64,000 bases of DNA from Bacteriovoracaceae bacterium (GTDB lineage Bacteria > Bdellovibrionota > Bacteriovoracia > Bacteriovoracales > Bacteriovoracaceae), in NCBI GenBank assembly GCA_013141065.1, contig JABFRR010000013.1:1-64000 (forward strand), in the 5' to 3' direction. Positions 1 to 8,916 of the stretch are shown here, in pieces; the stretch's first letter is position 1; each line of letters starts with the position of its first letter. A program made the position numbers and the translations under genes. The notes under the pieces were generated by a model. That model had not been told where the DNA came from. It saw only the letters and a program-made list of their open reading frames with translations, and ran no database searches.

Positions 1-2
1 AT

Positions 3-149
3 AGATACTTAAATGATAGCTATCAGGGCAAAAAATTTCCCTTGAAACTTAGAGAGCATGACGAACTTAAAGAATTAGAAACTTCACTTACGAATTTAAA
101 TAGCGAACTGCATCGTCTTTATGAAATAGAGAAAAATAGTAAAAAATAA
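3..149 (+). CDS. C-terminal fragment of an unrecognised protein (runs in from the left edge)
   Basis: An open frame enters from the window edge and stops at TAA 147-149. The 48 visible residues are charged and helix-prone (HDELKELETSLTNLN, then ELHRLYEIEKNSKK), consistent with a short coiled coil at the end of a protein. No family can be named. The following 350 bases look like decayed sequence and decayed insertion sequences lie nearby, so this may be the tail of a mobile-element or remnant gene. Confidence 0.3.
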   Translation, partial: RYLNDSYQGKKFPLKLREHDELKELETSLTNLNSELHRLYEIEKNSKK

Positions 150-502
150 AGATACTCCGACTTCTCTGTCGGCTGAGGAAATTTCCGAAATTGAAACTCT
201 AAAAAAGGTTGCCTGACTTGAAGTCAATATTTTTGTTCACTTGCCTAATGGTTCGTAAAGGCCTTATGTTCACGAGGTCTTAGCTCTTCGACTCATCAAT
301 AAAGCCCAACAGCTTGAAACTTGAAATTCGGCACCCTTGTTATCGAAGGCGAAGGGAACATATAAAGAGGGCACCCCAAAACCATTACTCAAAAATACAT
401 AATGCCGTTATAGCTTTAGCATTATCCTACAAAGGTGCTTGTATCAAGATTAATGGAAGATGGGCGCTGATAAACGTAATTCAAGAATAATTTGAATATG
501 AT
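150..502. other. Non-coding or decayed stretch
   Basis: I see no gene here. All frames are interrupted, and short coding-like bits are scattered between stops, as in an eroded gene. There is no strong hairpin followed by a T run that would serve as terminator for either neighbour. Confidence 0.4.
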
Positions 503-2410
503 TTAGTGAAGATTTTTAGTGGTGTTGATCAGTTTATTTGCATTATTATTCAAAACAGGGGGCACTGCTACTTCACCAATACATTCGATGTTACTTGGGT
601 TGTGTTTTTTATTGAAGAAGTAATCTCCACATGTTTCTTCTTTGATTAATTTTTCAATAGGTGCACTGATAGAATAGGCTTTGCGCACACTTGGATCTAG
701 AAACATTCTTAGCTTGCGTGTGCCTTCTTTAGCATAGTTGCTAGCTTCTTCAACAGGAGCACAAAGGCTTCTTATTGTTTCATTTAAGTCATCGTCAATA
801 TTTTGTTGTGAGAAAAGACCTGATTCGATTGGATCTTTCATTGAAAGATTTCCTATTAAATCTGCAAAGTCTTCATGTTCTTTTTCTTTTCCAATTTCAT
901 TAGAAGCATATCTATTTTGCATGCATTGTTTTACTTTTTTAAAAATCTCAATATCCTCAGGAGGCATTTGATTTTCTAGGGTTGCGCCTCTAAAATTAGG
1001 ATCAGTGTTGTGGCCTAGTTCGTGGTTTAAAATGGCTTCATAATCAATTTTAAATTTGTCTTGATAAAGTGAGCTTCCAGCGAGATATCCAATAGAGATT
1101 TGAGGATCCTCGCCGCCACTGGCAGAGAAATCGAGTAATGAGTGTTCAGAAGGGTCTTGATTTACTTTACTTAAATAGACTGTATTAAAATCAACTTTTT
1201 TCTTTTGCATTTCAATGAAAATAGAGGCCCTAAATTTACGAATATCGTTAGCACTCGCACTCTTTGGTAGAACTAGTTTGGTATCGTTGACACGCTTTTT
1301 AAGAAGATTTTTTGTGAAATCTGAAAATTGTGTTTTATCGATAAATGCATTCATTCTTTTTTTAGCATTTAATAAATTAGATTCAATCTTTTTTATATGA
1401 TCATTTTGAATGCTGTTATTTTGCAGAACTTTTCGAGTCAGTCGGAAGTGAGATACCATGGCTTTTCGTGATTTAATGATTCTAATTCTTAAAGCGACAT
1501 CTTGTACATTTCTTTCAACGTCTTCAATCTGTGATCTTAAAAGTAAGGTTTCGTATTTATCATCAAAACTTAAATCTTTTGGATTCTTTTTTAGTAATTC
1601 ATCAAGCTCCTCAGCTTCTTTAGAAGCATAAGTGCTCAATGTGTTATAAATAGAGTGGTAGAGGTCTCTCGATGTTCTAGGGTCACATAACTGCAATAGA
1701 GCTTCAGTTCCGTTTGTTTTCAGCTGCTCTCTAACCTCTTTCCAAAAAACTTCATTTTCAGGGTATTGTTTTTCAATATAATCAAAGTTTAAGTTTAAAT
1801 TTGTAAGCAAATTTTTTGGATTAATTTTTAGTGGATCTTTCAGATACCAATCATCAAATGTATCGTTAGAATCTTTGCTTTTCCAAATAGGAATAAACTC
1901 TTGGGATTCTATAAAGTTTCTATAATTTGATCTTTCTTGAACTAGTAAAGGATTTGCTTTCATCGAAACGAGTGCCTTATCGATAGCGCTATAGGTAGCT
2001 GGGCGTGAGCTTTCTACTAGATTTTTATGAACATCGTTTACAAAAAGCTGCTTCCAAGTAGGATCAATGATTATTTCTGTAGGAGTGCCTTTAATGTTTG
2101 CTTGGATCGACAAATAATTATGCCTATTTGTTCTTTCAATGATTGGAGCATATCCATAATTTTGAAGAACTGATTGAAATACCTCTGATGTTTGTTTGCA
2201 ATTGGTTCCAACAAAAAGTTCTTCATCGGTGCGGTCTGAATTATTTGCAGGCCATGAATCTCTAACGTAGCTAGAAATTTTAGGAAGATTGTTTTTGAAA
2301 ATTTCTCGAAGATCTGCACTTAGTTCATCAATAGAATTATAATTATCTTTCTTACTTGCCAATGCTGGCAAGGTCATGAAAATCAAAGCTAAATAGAAGA
2401 ATATTTTCAT
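503..2410 (-). CDS. Secreted transglutaminase-like / HELGH zinc-peptidase-like protein
   Basis: A 635-residue exported protein with a Sec signal peptide at residues 1-19 (hydrophobic core, ALAS end). Residues 65-120 carry a Cys71, His97, Asp116 series in the contexts TNCKQT, NRHNYL and IIIDPTW, the order and spacing of transglutaminase-like (papain-fold) enzymes. Residues about 260-360 are charged helices. Near the C-terminus HELGH (463-467) matches the HExxH zinc site, and EDFAD around 513-516 is a plausible third-ligand glutamate region, as in gluzincin peptidases. I do not know a named family with both parts. The role could be maturation or degradation of envelope proteins, but this is inference. 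It is a single gene, and the mobile-element region lies upstream. Confidence 0.75.
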   Translation of the reverse strand: MKIFFYLALIFMTLPALASKKDNYNSIDELSADLREIFKNNLPKISSYVRDSWPANNSDRTDEELFVGTNCKQTSEVFQSVLQNYGYAPIIERTNRHNYLSIQANIKGTPTEIIIDPTWKQLFVNDVHKNLVESSRPATYSAIDKALVSMKANPLLVQERSNYRNFIESQEFIPIWKSKDSNDTFDDWYLKDPLKINPKNLLTNLNLNFDYIEKQYPENEVFWKEVREQLKTNGTEALLQLCDPRTSRDLYHSIYNTLSTYASKEAEELDELLKKNPKDLSFDDKYETLLLRSQIEDVERNVQDVALRIRIIKSRKAMVSHFRLTRKVLQNNSIQNDHIKKIESNLLNAKKRMNAFIDKTQFSDFTKNLLKKRVNDTKLVLPKSASANDIRKFRASIFIEMQKKKVDFNTVYLSKVNQDPSEHSLLDFSASGGEDPQISIGYLAGSSLYQDKFKIDYEAILNHELGHNTDPNFRGATLENQMPPEDIEIFKKVKQCMQNRYASNEIGKEKEHEDFADLIGNLSMKDPIESGLFSQQNIDDDLNETIRSLCAPVEEASNYAKEGTRKLRMFLDPSVRKAYSISAPIEKLIKEETCGDYFFNKKHNPSNIECIGEVAVPPVLNNNANKLINTTKNLH

Positions 2411-2482
2411 TAAACTCCCTAATAATATGACATTATCGACATAACTAAAATAAAACTGAAATTTACATTCCGAAGTCTACAT

Positions 2483-4217
2483 CTCGGAGAGGGCGGCATT
2501 ATTTTTCATAATTCGCCATTTTTTGACTACTTATCACATTAAAAAAAGTTCAACTTGAACTACTAAAACCAATAATTCATCAAGTTCCCACCAAAACCCC
2601 TTGTTTACTTGCCCCTGAGCGAGCAATTCTTAAAATTAGGATAAGCGGTTTCATCGGACAATCAATGTAAATTTTTTTGAAAAATATTCGATTATTTTAG
2701 GCGGACATTTTTAGCTTGTTAATTCTTTAAAGATTTTTCGCAACTTCATTTGAGTGCTTTTCTTCAACGTCAAAATTATATCTAGGAAATCTAAATTATT
2801 TAAGATGGCATATGTATCGCCAGTATAAATTATTATCTCTGGATTTCTCTCGCTGGATCTTCTTCTTTGTCGGTGAGTTTTAAGGGTATAGTCTTCAAGT
2901 GTTGAACATTTTTCTGAATTTAAAAATAAATTAAAAAGATTATATGCGATCGTCCCCATAATAATTCTAAAAACAACATGAACAAGTTTTTTAGATGGAA
3001 GTTTTTCTAACCCCTGAAAGCATTTCATTTGCCGATGGCTTTCTTCAATCTCGGTTCGCTGATCATAGGTAGCTAGAATATTTTTGCCACTTATTCCTGC
3101 TCTAGTATCAACGAAAACAATATTCTCTTCCTCGCCATTTTTTTGGTAAATCTAACAAGCACTCCACTATTAAAACTTTGGCACAAGCTCCATTCCAATT
3201 CTGATTTTTTTATCTCACAAATTTTTTGCTTTTCTCTGGTCGGATGTGGCTGCCACTTATTATCAAACTCCGCTTGGGCAATTGCAAACTGAGTTATTTC
3301 GCTGTTACATTTTAGTGGCATACAGACGTCTATTTTTCGATCATACTTTAAGTGGGTAATCCATTCTCCATCTAAAAACCGCGATCCATTAATAATAAAG
3401 CCCCCTCCTCAAAATCAAAATCTGCTATTAATTCTTTTCCTAATTTTAAATCGTGAGTTTGTATTGGTGACATGGTCATTGAGCGAATCACTCCCTTTCG
3501 ATCAATTATTTCTTGAATCCAAACTACTTTATAACCATAACGAACTTCACCTTCATTATTCGTGACGACACCAGCGCCATCATATTTTTTATATAAATGT
3601 TTTGGTACGTGAATTTCAGTACCGTCAATAATATATTGTCTGGTTCTTCCTGGAGCGTTTAGTTTCATTAACTGGTTCCAATCAGTATTGAACCAATTAA
3701 ATAATTGATCTACTTTCGTACTTAACAAAACATGTTTTAACGTCTCTCCATGAAAAGGAGTAACTCGTTCGTAGGTATTTTTATTATTAAATCCTTCTTC
3801 TAATACCCTCGCGGAATAACCAAGTTCAGTCATAAGTTCAGCAGAATTTAACATATAAGGAGCAAGCAAAAGCGAGTGCTCGTCATTAAGTCGCTGAAGA
3901 ACTTGCGGCAGAAGTAATGCTTCTATTGGTATATCAAAAGTTTTTCTTGGATCAGGAAAACTTTTTAATCCATCTTTTAAAAAATTTTCTTGAAGGCCAT
4001 ATTTAACAATGTCATCAATAGGGAGTTTATTTGAAACTCTCAGATCATCTATTTCGCCAGCTTTTAAATTAGCGATTGTTTCTTTCTGCTTATGTCTTAT
4101 AATGGGTAAATCGGGAAATAAATTTATCATGGGCAATATAATTGCCATAAAAAAATTGTTGGCCAATACGAACTGCAATATAAATTTTAGTCAAGTTAAC
4201 GCGGGCCTCTCCGAGAC
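2483..4217 (-). mobile_element. Decayed IS4-like insertion sequence (element 1)
   Basis: Inward-facing inverted repeats bound the region: TCTCGGAGAGGGCGGC at the left end (from about 2482) and, on the other strand, TCTCGGAGAGGCCCGC at the right end (to about 4216). Between them lies one degenerate transposase gene on the minus strand. No target duplication could be recognised. The right end abuts the left end of a second element. Ends are approximate. Confidence 0.55.
2711..4130 (-). pseudogene. IS4-family-like DDE transposase, two frameshifts
   Basis: Joining three frames gives a complete DDE transposase. The first catalytic region is YIIDGTEIHVP, the second LLLMDRGF, and the third is the YREK signature YDQRTEIEESHRQMK (Y-2-R-3-E-6-K), followed by FRIIMGTIAYNLF. 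The reading frame breaks near 3375 in a run of five T where six restore the frame, and near 3142 in a run of seven A where eight restore it. Both are one-base homopolymer changes, so the element should be unable to make transposase. The start at 4130 (MINLFPDLP) is tentative. Confidence 0.75.
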
Positions 4218-5810
4218 CAGCAGTTCCCGGCCTCTTAGCCTGTCAACCCGATTTAAAACTCATAGTGTTATAGGGTAATAAATTCACGATTTTTCGAAAA
4301 AAATTATTTTTGATGGTAAATGGCTTTGAAGAATAAAAAACAAATCAGAACGGGCGTTAAAATTAACCTGTCTCTGGTGGCATTTCACGATAGTAAAGAA
4401 GGTAATAAAATTGATCCCAGCTAGATAATGGCACCCATTCAATAGCACTGGTTAAACTGCTCCATAAGCTTGATTTTTGCTTAAATTTTTCAACTAATTT
4501 TTTAAAAGTATAACAACTAATCTCTTGGATCTGGTCAACAAAAATGCCAGAAACATACTCATAATAAAATTATGTGTTAAGTTTTTTTCACCATGCCCAT
4601 AATTATGTTCTAAATTATAACCTCTATTCTTCAAAGTATTAAACGTTTCATTTTCTATTTTCCAGCGCGTGCGACCTCCTTCTGCAAGTTGAACAATATT
4701 ATTTTTTGTAACTGCTATATCTGTAATAAATGTGAAATTACGTTCGAGCCTTTCTGCTTTTCCCTTTTGCCAATCCATTCAGTGACTTCTTTAACTTGAA
4801 CAAAATTTATAAATGGACTTTCCTTGTCTTGATGGAGTCTTATATTGTTTGCAAATCTGTAATTCATTTTTGTTGTTTTTATAACTTTTTCACCAGACTC
4901 AAAAACTCTTTCGTGAAACTGGGTTTCTCCAGTAGTCTCTCCCTCTTTTACACTCATAAAAAAAGAAGACTTTTAGTTTCTTTGACTGCTATTAAAAACT
5001 CATAACCATACTCTCGAAGTAATTTTATAATAGGTCCATTGGCATACAAAGCATCAAGTAAGAAAATTATTTTTAACTTCGGGTGCTCTCTTTAAAATCA
5101 GCTAAAAATCTTCTAAATGCTGTTTGTTCAGAATCGTTTTTACTACTTCCATCAAGTCTCATAATGGGTTCAGGGCACATTGGAATAACTTGCTTTAGAT
5201 CTGGGTGAACAATTGATCCTGCCAAAATATTATGTCCAAATTTAAGAGTCATTTTATTGTTTTCATCAAAATGTTCTTCAATCATGCAACAGTCACAAAC
5301 TAATTTTTCCGATCGAAAATATCCAGATCCATCTGTTGCTAATAAATAATGAGATTGACCATTAATTTTCATAAACTCAAACTGCTCTAGCGTTTTTGAT
5401 CTTTGAATATATGAAAAAGTCTTTGAAATAATGGTCGATACTGATTGTATTCTACTGTTTCTAAAATATCTCTTAAGTGAGTATCTGACGGAACTCTATC
5501 AATTTTAAAAAGTGAGTTGAGATTGTGCATTCTTTAGGGCAAAGACCGCAAAGCTAGACATTAAAAATTCTTGAGAGGTATTTCAAAATTGGTCTTTTTT
5601 CCTTAAATTTTGAAAATTCAGATAGAATAATTTCATTACATTCTTCAACTTTCAATTTATTTGCTTGTCGCCCCATAAAACACCTCTGAAAAGCATTTTA
5701 GATGGCCAGAAATGATTTGTGAAGGCCAGAAAGCATAAATCATTACGAAAAATTAAATATTTTCTCTTATCTTGAGTGGGAAAAATTTACACCGGGAATT
5801 CCTGCTCCGA
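4213..5810 (-). mobile_element. Decayed second insertion sequence (element 2), abutting element 1
   Basis: A second transposase remnant lies between weak inverted repeats: GCAGTTCCCGG at 4220-4230 and, on the other strand, GCAGGAATTCCCGG ending near 5792. The match is imperfect, so the ends are approximate. Its left end touches the right end of element 1, as if one element had landed at or beside the tip of the other. Confidence 0.4.
4363..5676 (-). pseudogene. DDE transposase remnant, several frameshifts
   Basis: The start is ATG 5676 (MGRQANKLKV) with AGAGGTG upstream. Several minus-strand fragments join into one transposase. Typical pieces are LLATDGSGYF, FLLDALYANGPIIKLL (a probable catalytic Asp), and near the end RWKIENETFNTLKNRGY followed by EHNYGHGEKNL, the W-x-I-E-N region with the catalytic Glu seen in IS4-superfamily transposases. 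The frame is lost several times, including between 5073 and 5372 and between 4715 and 4778, and again near 4500. I cannot assign the exact IS family. Confidence 0.6.
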
Positions 5811-5974
5811 GACGTAGTTGGCGTGTACATTTGGAGGCGTATAAAGTTTAGACACTCTTCATATAAGCACATGATAGTTATACATTTTTTTATTTTTAAT
5901 TAGTCACTTTAGTAGCTAGGGGTAAAGTCCGATAGAATAAGTATATTAAAAATTGTTGTAAATTGGAGTTATGA
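5677..5974. other. Intergenic region upstream of the repeat protein
   Basis: This holds the outer end of element 2 up to about 5810 and then a short AT-rich stretch. A ribosome binding site TTGGAG at about 5963 precedes the ATG at 5975. No convincing -35/-10 pair was found. Confidence 0.4.
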
Positions 5975-8287
5975 ATGAAATTAGATAAAAGAATGAAATT
6001 TTTTATTCTTTTTGGTCTTATTCTAACGGTACTTCTAGGAATATTTCACAATGCAACTAGCATTCAAGTAAGTTCAAATCCGATTTATTTTGGATATTTT
6101 TATGATTCATTAGGATCTACTACTGATTTCACTAGTAGCACTGCCCCAATATCTAACGTTCATTGGATATATTCTGATGATGGAACCGTAGTTTATGGTG
6201 GAACAAATCAAGCTGGACCAGGTCCAAATGCTTGGCCGAATATTGGTTCAAACCCATCTCCTTCACAAATCGCTGCTGCATATAGTTCATTTAGATTGGA
6301 CTGCAGTGGTTGGGCCGCTAAATTTTCAAAAGCTACTTCTGATAACCATAAGGTCATCATCGATATTCAGCGCGATCTCTTTATTAAAGATAGTAAAGCT
6401 CCTATTGAATACGCTCCAATTTTAACCCCGGATTATGTTCAACGGTTTCAAGCTCTTCTTTCATGCTTTTCTCCTCACTCTACTCAAATTGTTGGTTTCT
6501 ATATTTTTGATGAGCCTTATTATAATAATAAAAATTCATCAAAAGGTTTACTCCCTTGGTCTTCTTCCTCTGGTATTAATGATTCGGTTTACACTAATTT
6601 ATCTTTAGCATCTAGCTTGATTAAGAAATCATTTCCAAACACTAAAACGATTACCTCTTTGGCATATCCAGACCTTCCAGGCAGTCAAAATGTATCAAAC
6701 CAATCGTCACAGATTATACCACCAAACATTGATTGGTACGGTGTAGATTGTTACCTCAAAGATGCTACCTGTTCAGAATCCTTTATCCAAGAAGCAATGA
6801 TTCAACTAAACCAAATGCGTAAGCCTGGTCAAAGTTTAATTATTTTTTTAGATGCAACTTATTCGACAACACTTCCGGCTACTAAGCAAAATCAACAATT
6901 GCTTGAAGGAAGAAATAATTTTTGGCTCCAAATTACTAAGGACATGCCGGTTGCCGGATATTTTCCTTTTATTTATCAGAATGGGCTAAGTGATATGCCA
7001 GATTTGGAAGGATACCTCAGTCAGGTATATTCTTGCAGTCAGAATGCTGGATGCATAGTTAGTGATATATATTCTGACCCGGTGATCCCAGTAGGACTTT
7101 TTAGGATAGGTCTTTCTGGTTATATTTCTAATGGAAGTTCTTATTGCGCCCTCGGCTCAGGAGCACAGATGAATGGCTGTGGATATAATCAGGCACAATA
7201 TAATACTGCAAAACAGTTTTCAGGAGCGCCAAATTCAATGCAAAATAACGGAGTCTGTGCTTGTGGGATAACACCCACTTGTTCATCATTCACCTATTCT
7301 AGTTGGGGCGCTTGTCAGGCAAATGGTACACAAACGAGAAGTATCACTGCTGCTTCTCCAGTGGGTTGCCAAAGAGGAATTCAAGTAATAAGTCAATCTT
7401 GTAGTTATTCAGAGCCTAAGATTGCTGCTGGACTTTTTAGGATAGGTCTTTCTGGTTATATTTCTAATGGAAGTTCTTATTGCGCCCTCGGCTCAGGAGC
7501 ACAGATGAATGGCTGTGGATATAATCAGGCACAATATAATACTGCAAAACAGTTTTCAGGAGCGCCAAATTCAATGCAAAATAACGGAGTCTGTGCTTGT
7601 GGGATAACACCCACTTGTTCATCATTCACCTATTCTAGTTGGGGCGCTTGTCAGGCAAATGGTACACAAACGAGAAGTATCACTGCTGCTTCTCCAGTGG
7701 GTTGCCAAAGAGGAATTCAAGTAATAAGTCAATCTTGTAGTTATTCAGAGCCTAAGATTGCTGCTGGACTTTTTAGGATAGGTGTTTCTGGTTATATTTC
7801 TAATGGAAGTTCTTATTGCGCCCTCGGCTCAGGAGCACAGATGAATGGCTGTGGATATAATCAGGCACAATATAATACTGCAAAACAGTTTTCAGGAGCG
7901 CCAAATTCAATGCAAAATAACGGAGTCTGTGCTTGTGGGATAACACCCACTTGTTCATCATTCACCTATTCTAGTTGGGGCGCTTGTCAGGCAAATGGTA
8001 CACAAACGAGAAGTATCACTGCTGCTTCTCCAGTGGGTTGCCAAAGAGGAATTCAAGTAATAAGTCAATCTTGTAGTTATTCAGAGCCTAAGATTGCTGC
8101 TGGACTTTTTAGGATAGGTCTTTCTGGTTATATTTCTAATGGAAGTTCTTATTGCGCCCTCGGCTCAGGAGCACAGATGAATGGCTGTGGATATAATCAG
8201 GCACAATACAATACTGCAAAACAGTTTTCAGGAGCGCCAAATTCAATGCAAAATAACGGAGTCTGTACTTGTGGACGGAGTCCATGA
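5975..8287 (+). CDS. Secreted hydrolase-like protein with four thrombospondin-like repeat modules
   Basis: A 770-residue protein with an N-terminal signal or anchor helix at residues 8-25. Residues about 35-345 look like a TIM-barrel sugar hydrolase or a relative: GYFYDSLG at the start, VGFYIFDEPYY with a candidate acid Glu, IDWYGVDCYL, and LIIFLDATY. I cannot name a glycosidase family. From residue 374 a 112-residue module (336 bp) occurs three times in full and once in part. Each has a Gly/Ser/Asn/Cys-rich half (SSYCALGSGAQMNGCGYNQ) and a half resembling a thrombospondin type-1 repeat (CSSFTYSSWGACQANGTQTR). The stop falls early in the fourth copy. Probable surface adhesin or carbohydrate-active protein. 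Confidence 0.75.
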   Translation: MKLDKRMKFFILFGLILTVLLGIFHNATSIQVSSNPIYFGYFYDSLGSTTDFTSSTAPISNVHWIYSDDGTVVYGGTNQAGPGPNAWPNIGSNPSPSQIAAAYSSFRLDCSGWAAKFSKATSDNHKVIIDIQRDLFIKDSKAPIEYAPILTPDYVQRFQALLSCFSPHSTQIVGFYIFDEPYYNNKNSSKGLLPWSSSSGINDSVYTNLSLASSLIKKSFPNTKTITSLAYPDLPGSQNVSNQSSQIIPPNIDWYGVDCYLKDATCSESFIQEAMIQLNQMRKPGQSLIIFLDATYSTTLPATKQNQQLLEGRNNFWLQITKDMPVAGYFPFIYQNGLSDMPDLEGYLSQVYSCSQNAGCIVSDIYSDPVIPVGLFRIGLSGYISNGSSYCALGSGAQMNGCGYNQAQYNTAKQFSGAPNSMQNNGVCACGITPTCSSFTYSSWGACQANGTQTRSITAASPVGCQRGIQVISQSCSYSEPKIAAGLFRIGLSGYISNGSSYCALGSGAQMNGCGYNQAQYNTAKQFSGAPNSMQNNGVCACGITPTCSSFTYSSWGACQANGTQTRSITAASPVGCQRGIQVISQSCSYSEPKIAAGLFRIGVSGYISNGSSYCALGSGAQMNGCGYNQAQYNTAKQFSGAPNSMQNNGVCACGITPTCSSFTYSSWGACQANGTQTRSITAASPVGCQRGIQVISQSCSYSEPKIAAGLFRIGLSGYISNGSSYCALGSGAQMNGCGYNQAQYNTAKQFSGAPNSMQNNGVCTCGRSP
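7094..8284 (+). repeat. 336-bp coding tandem repeat, three full copies and one partial
   Basis: Copies begin at 7094, 7430, 7766 and 8102, exactly 336 bp apart, and the fourth is cut off after about 180 bp. They are almost identical as DNA: I see one change (GGTCTT to GGTGTT) near the start of copy 3 and a few in the last partial copy. Such identity at silent positions means recent duplication or ongoing homogenisation, so copy number may vary between strains. Confidence 0.9.
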
Positions 8288-8353
8288 GTCTACAACTACT
8301 AGGAAAAATCACAAACCTTGTTGTCATGACTAAAGACTTAATAACTATTCCAA

Positions 8354-8387
8354 GGGCCAGACCTAAAAAATCTGGCCCTTTTTTTTT
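8354..8387 (+). terminator. Rho-independent terminator after the repeat protein
   Basis: GGGCCAGA (8354-8361) pairs with TCTGGCCC (8371-8378) across a 9-base A-rich loop, followed by nine T. It lies about 65 bases after the stop codon. Confidence 0.85.
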
Positions 8388-8398
8388 GCCATTAGAAT

Positions 8399-8459
8399 TT
8401 CTCACTTTTGAGAATTTTCTCATGAGAATTTTCTCATGAGAATTTCTCAGAAATGAGAA
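8399..8459. repeat. Cluster of four TTCTCA/TGAGAA palindromes
   Basis: Four units of TTCTCA followed by TGAGAA: 8399-8414 (spacer CTTT), 8417-8428 (no spacer), 8431-8442 (no spacer) and 8444-8459 (spacer GAAA). The two central units are perfect 12-bp palindromes at 14-bp spacing. They follow the terminator and precede a small peptide gene. They could be binding sites for a dimeric regulator or a recombination or processing site. Confidence 0.8.
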
Positions 8460-8596
8460 TACCTTCACTCTGCATTACCATCACCCCTATTTTAAAGTAG
8501 ATTTGTTATTTTAGTCGCTTAAGCTAATTTTCCCCCAACCTCATCTTTGTTGGCACGACCTTGCAATCTCTCATTTCCATGAAAGGAGGTGAAGGC

Positions 8597-8767
8597 GTGT
8601 ACGACGACGATATTTTTAAACGACTCTGGCAAAGTATTCTGCTTGTAGTTGGTCTATTTATTTTTAATTATCTGATGATTGTAGGTACTCAAAACCGTCC
8701 AACTGCCTATGCTCTTGCGATTGTCCAAATAACAGTTAATCCGTCAGTAGCAGGAGCTAATATATAA
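8597..8767 (+). CDS. Small membrane peptide (56 aa)
   Basis: GTG 8597 is preceded at ideal spacing by AAAGGAGGTG (8582-8591), a near-perfect ribosome binding site, so I prefer it over the in-frame upstream start at 8561. The product is MYDDDIFKRLWQ, one hydrophobic segment of about 20 residues (ILLVVGLFIFNYLMIVG), then a short polar tail that would lie outside the cytoplasm. No family was recognised. It stands alone between the palindrome cluster and a decayed IS. Confidence 0.5.
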   Translation: MYDDDIFKRLWQSILLVVGLFIFNYLMIVGTQNRPTAYALAIVQITVNPSVAGANI

Positions 8768-8851
8768 AATTTCATAGGAGAATTATCCTATTTCCATCTT
8801 CACCAAATATCACGATTATCCGGCCCTGAGTCTACGGCCATGCGAAATGAA

Positions 8852-8916
8852 AAAAGGTTTTGAATCTGCTTTAATTTTTTCAACCACGAAAATATTAACC
8901 AAAAACAAAACCTTTT
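8852..8916. repeat. Inverted repeat just before the IS1380 transposase start
   Basis: AAAAGGTTTTG (8852-8862) and CAAAACCTTTT (8906-8916) are perfect inverted copies, the second ending exactly at the transposase ATG. In a read-through RNA this would place the start codon at the base of a stem. It may damp expression of transposase from outside promoters. Confidence 0.6.

Noticed and set aside
7094..8284. CRISPR array
   Set aside because: The repeats are 336 bp, contiguous and coding; there are no short repeats with unique spacers and no cas genes anywhere in the window.
8136..8468. 110-residue reverse frame over the repeats and the palindromes
   Set aside because: Antisense of the repeat gene with no ribosome site; it runs through the terminator.
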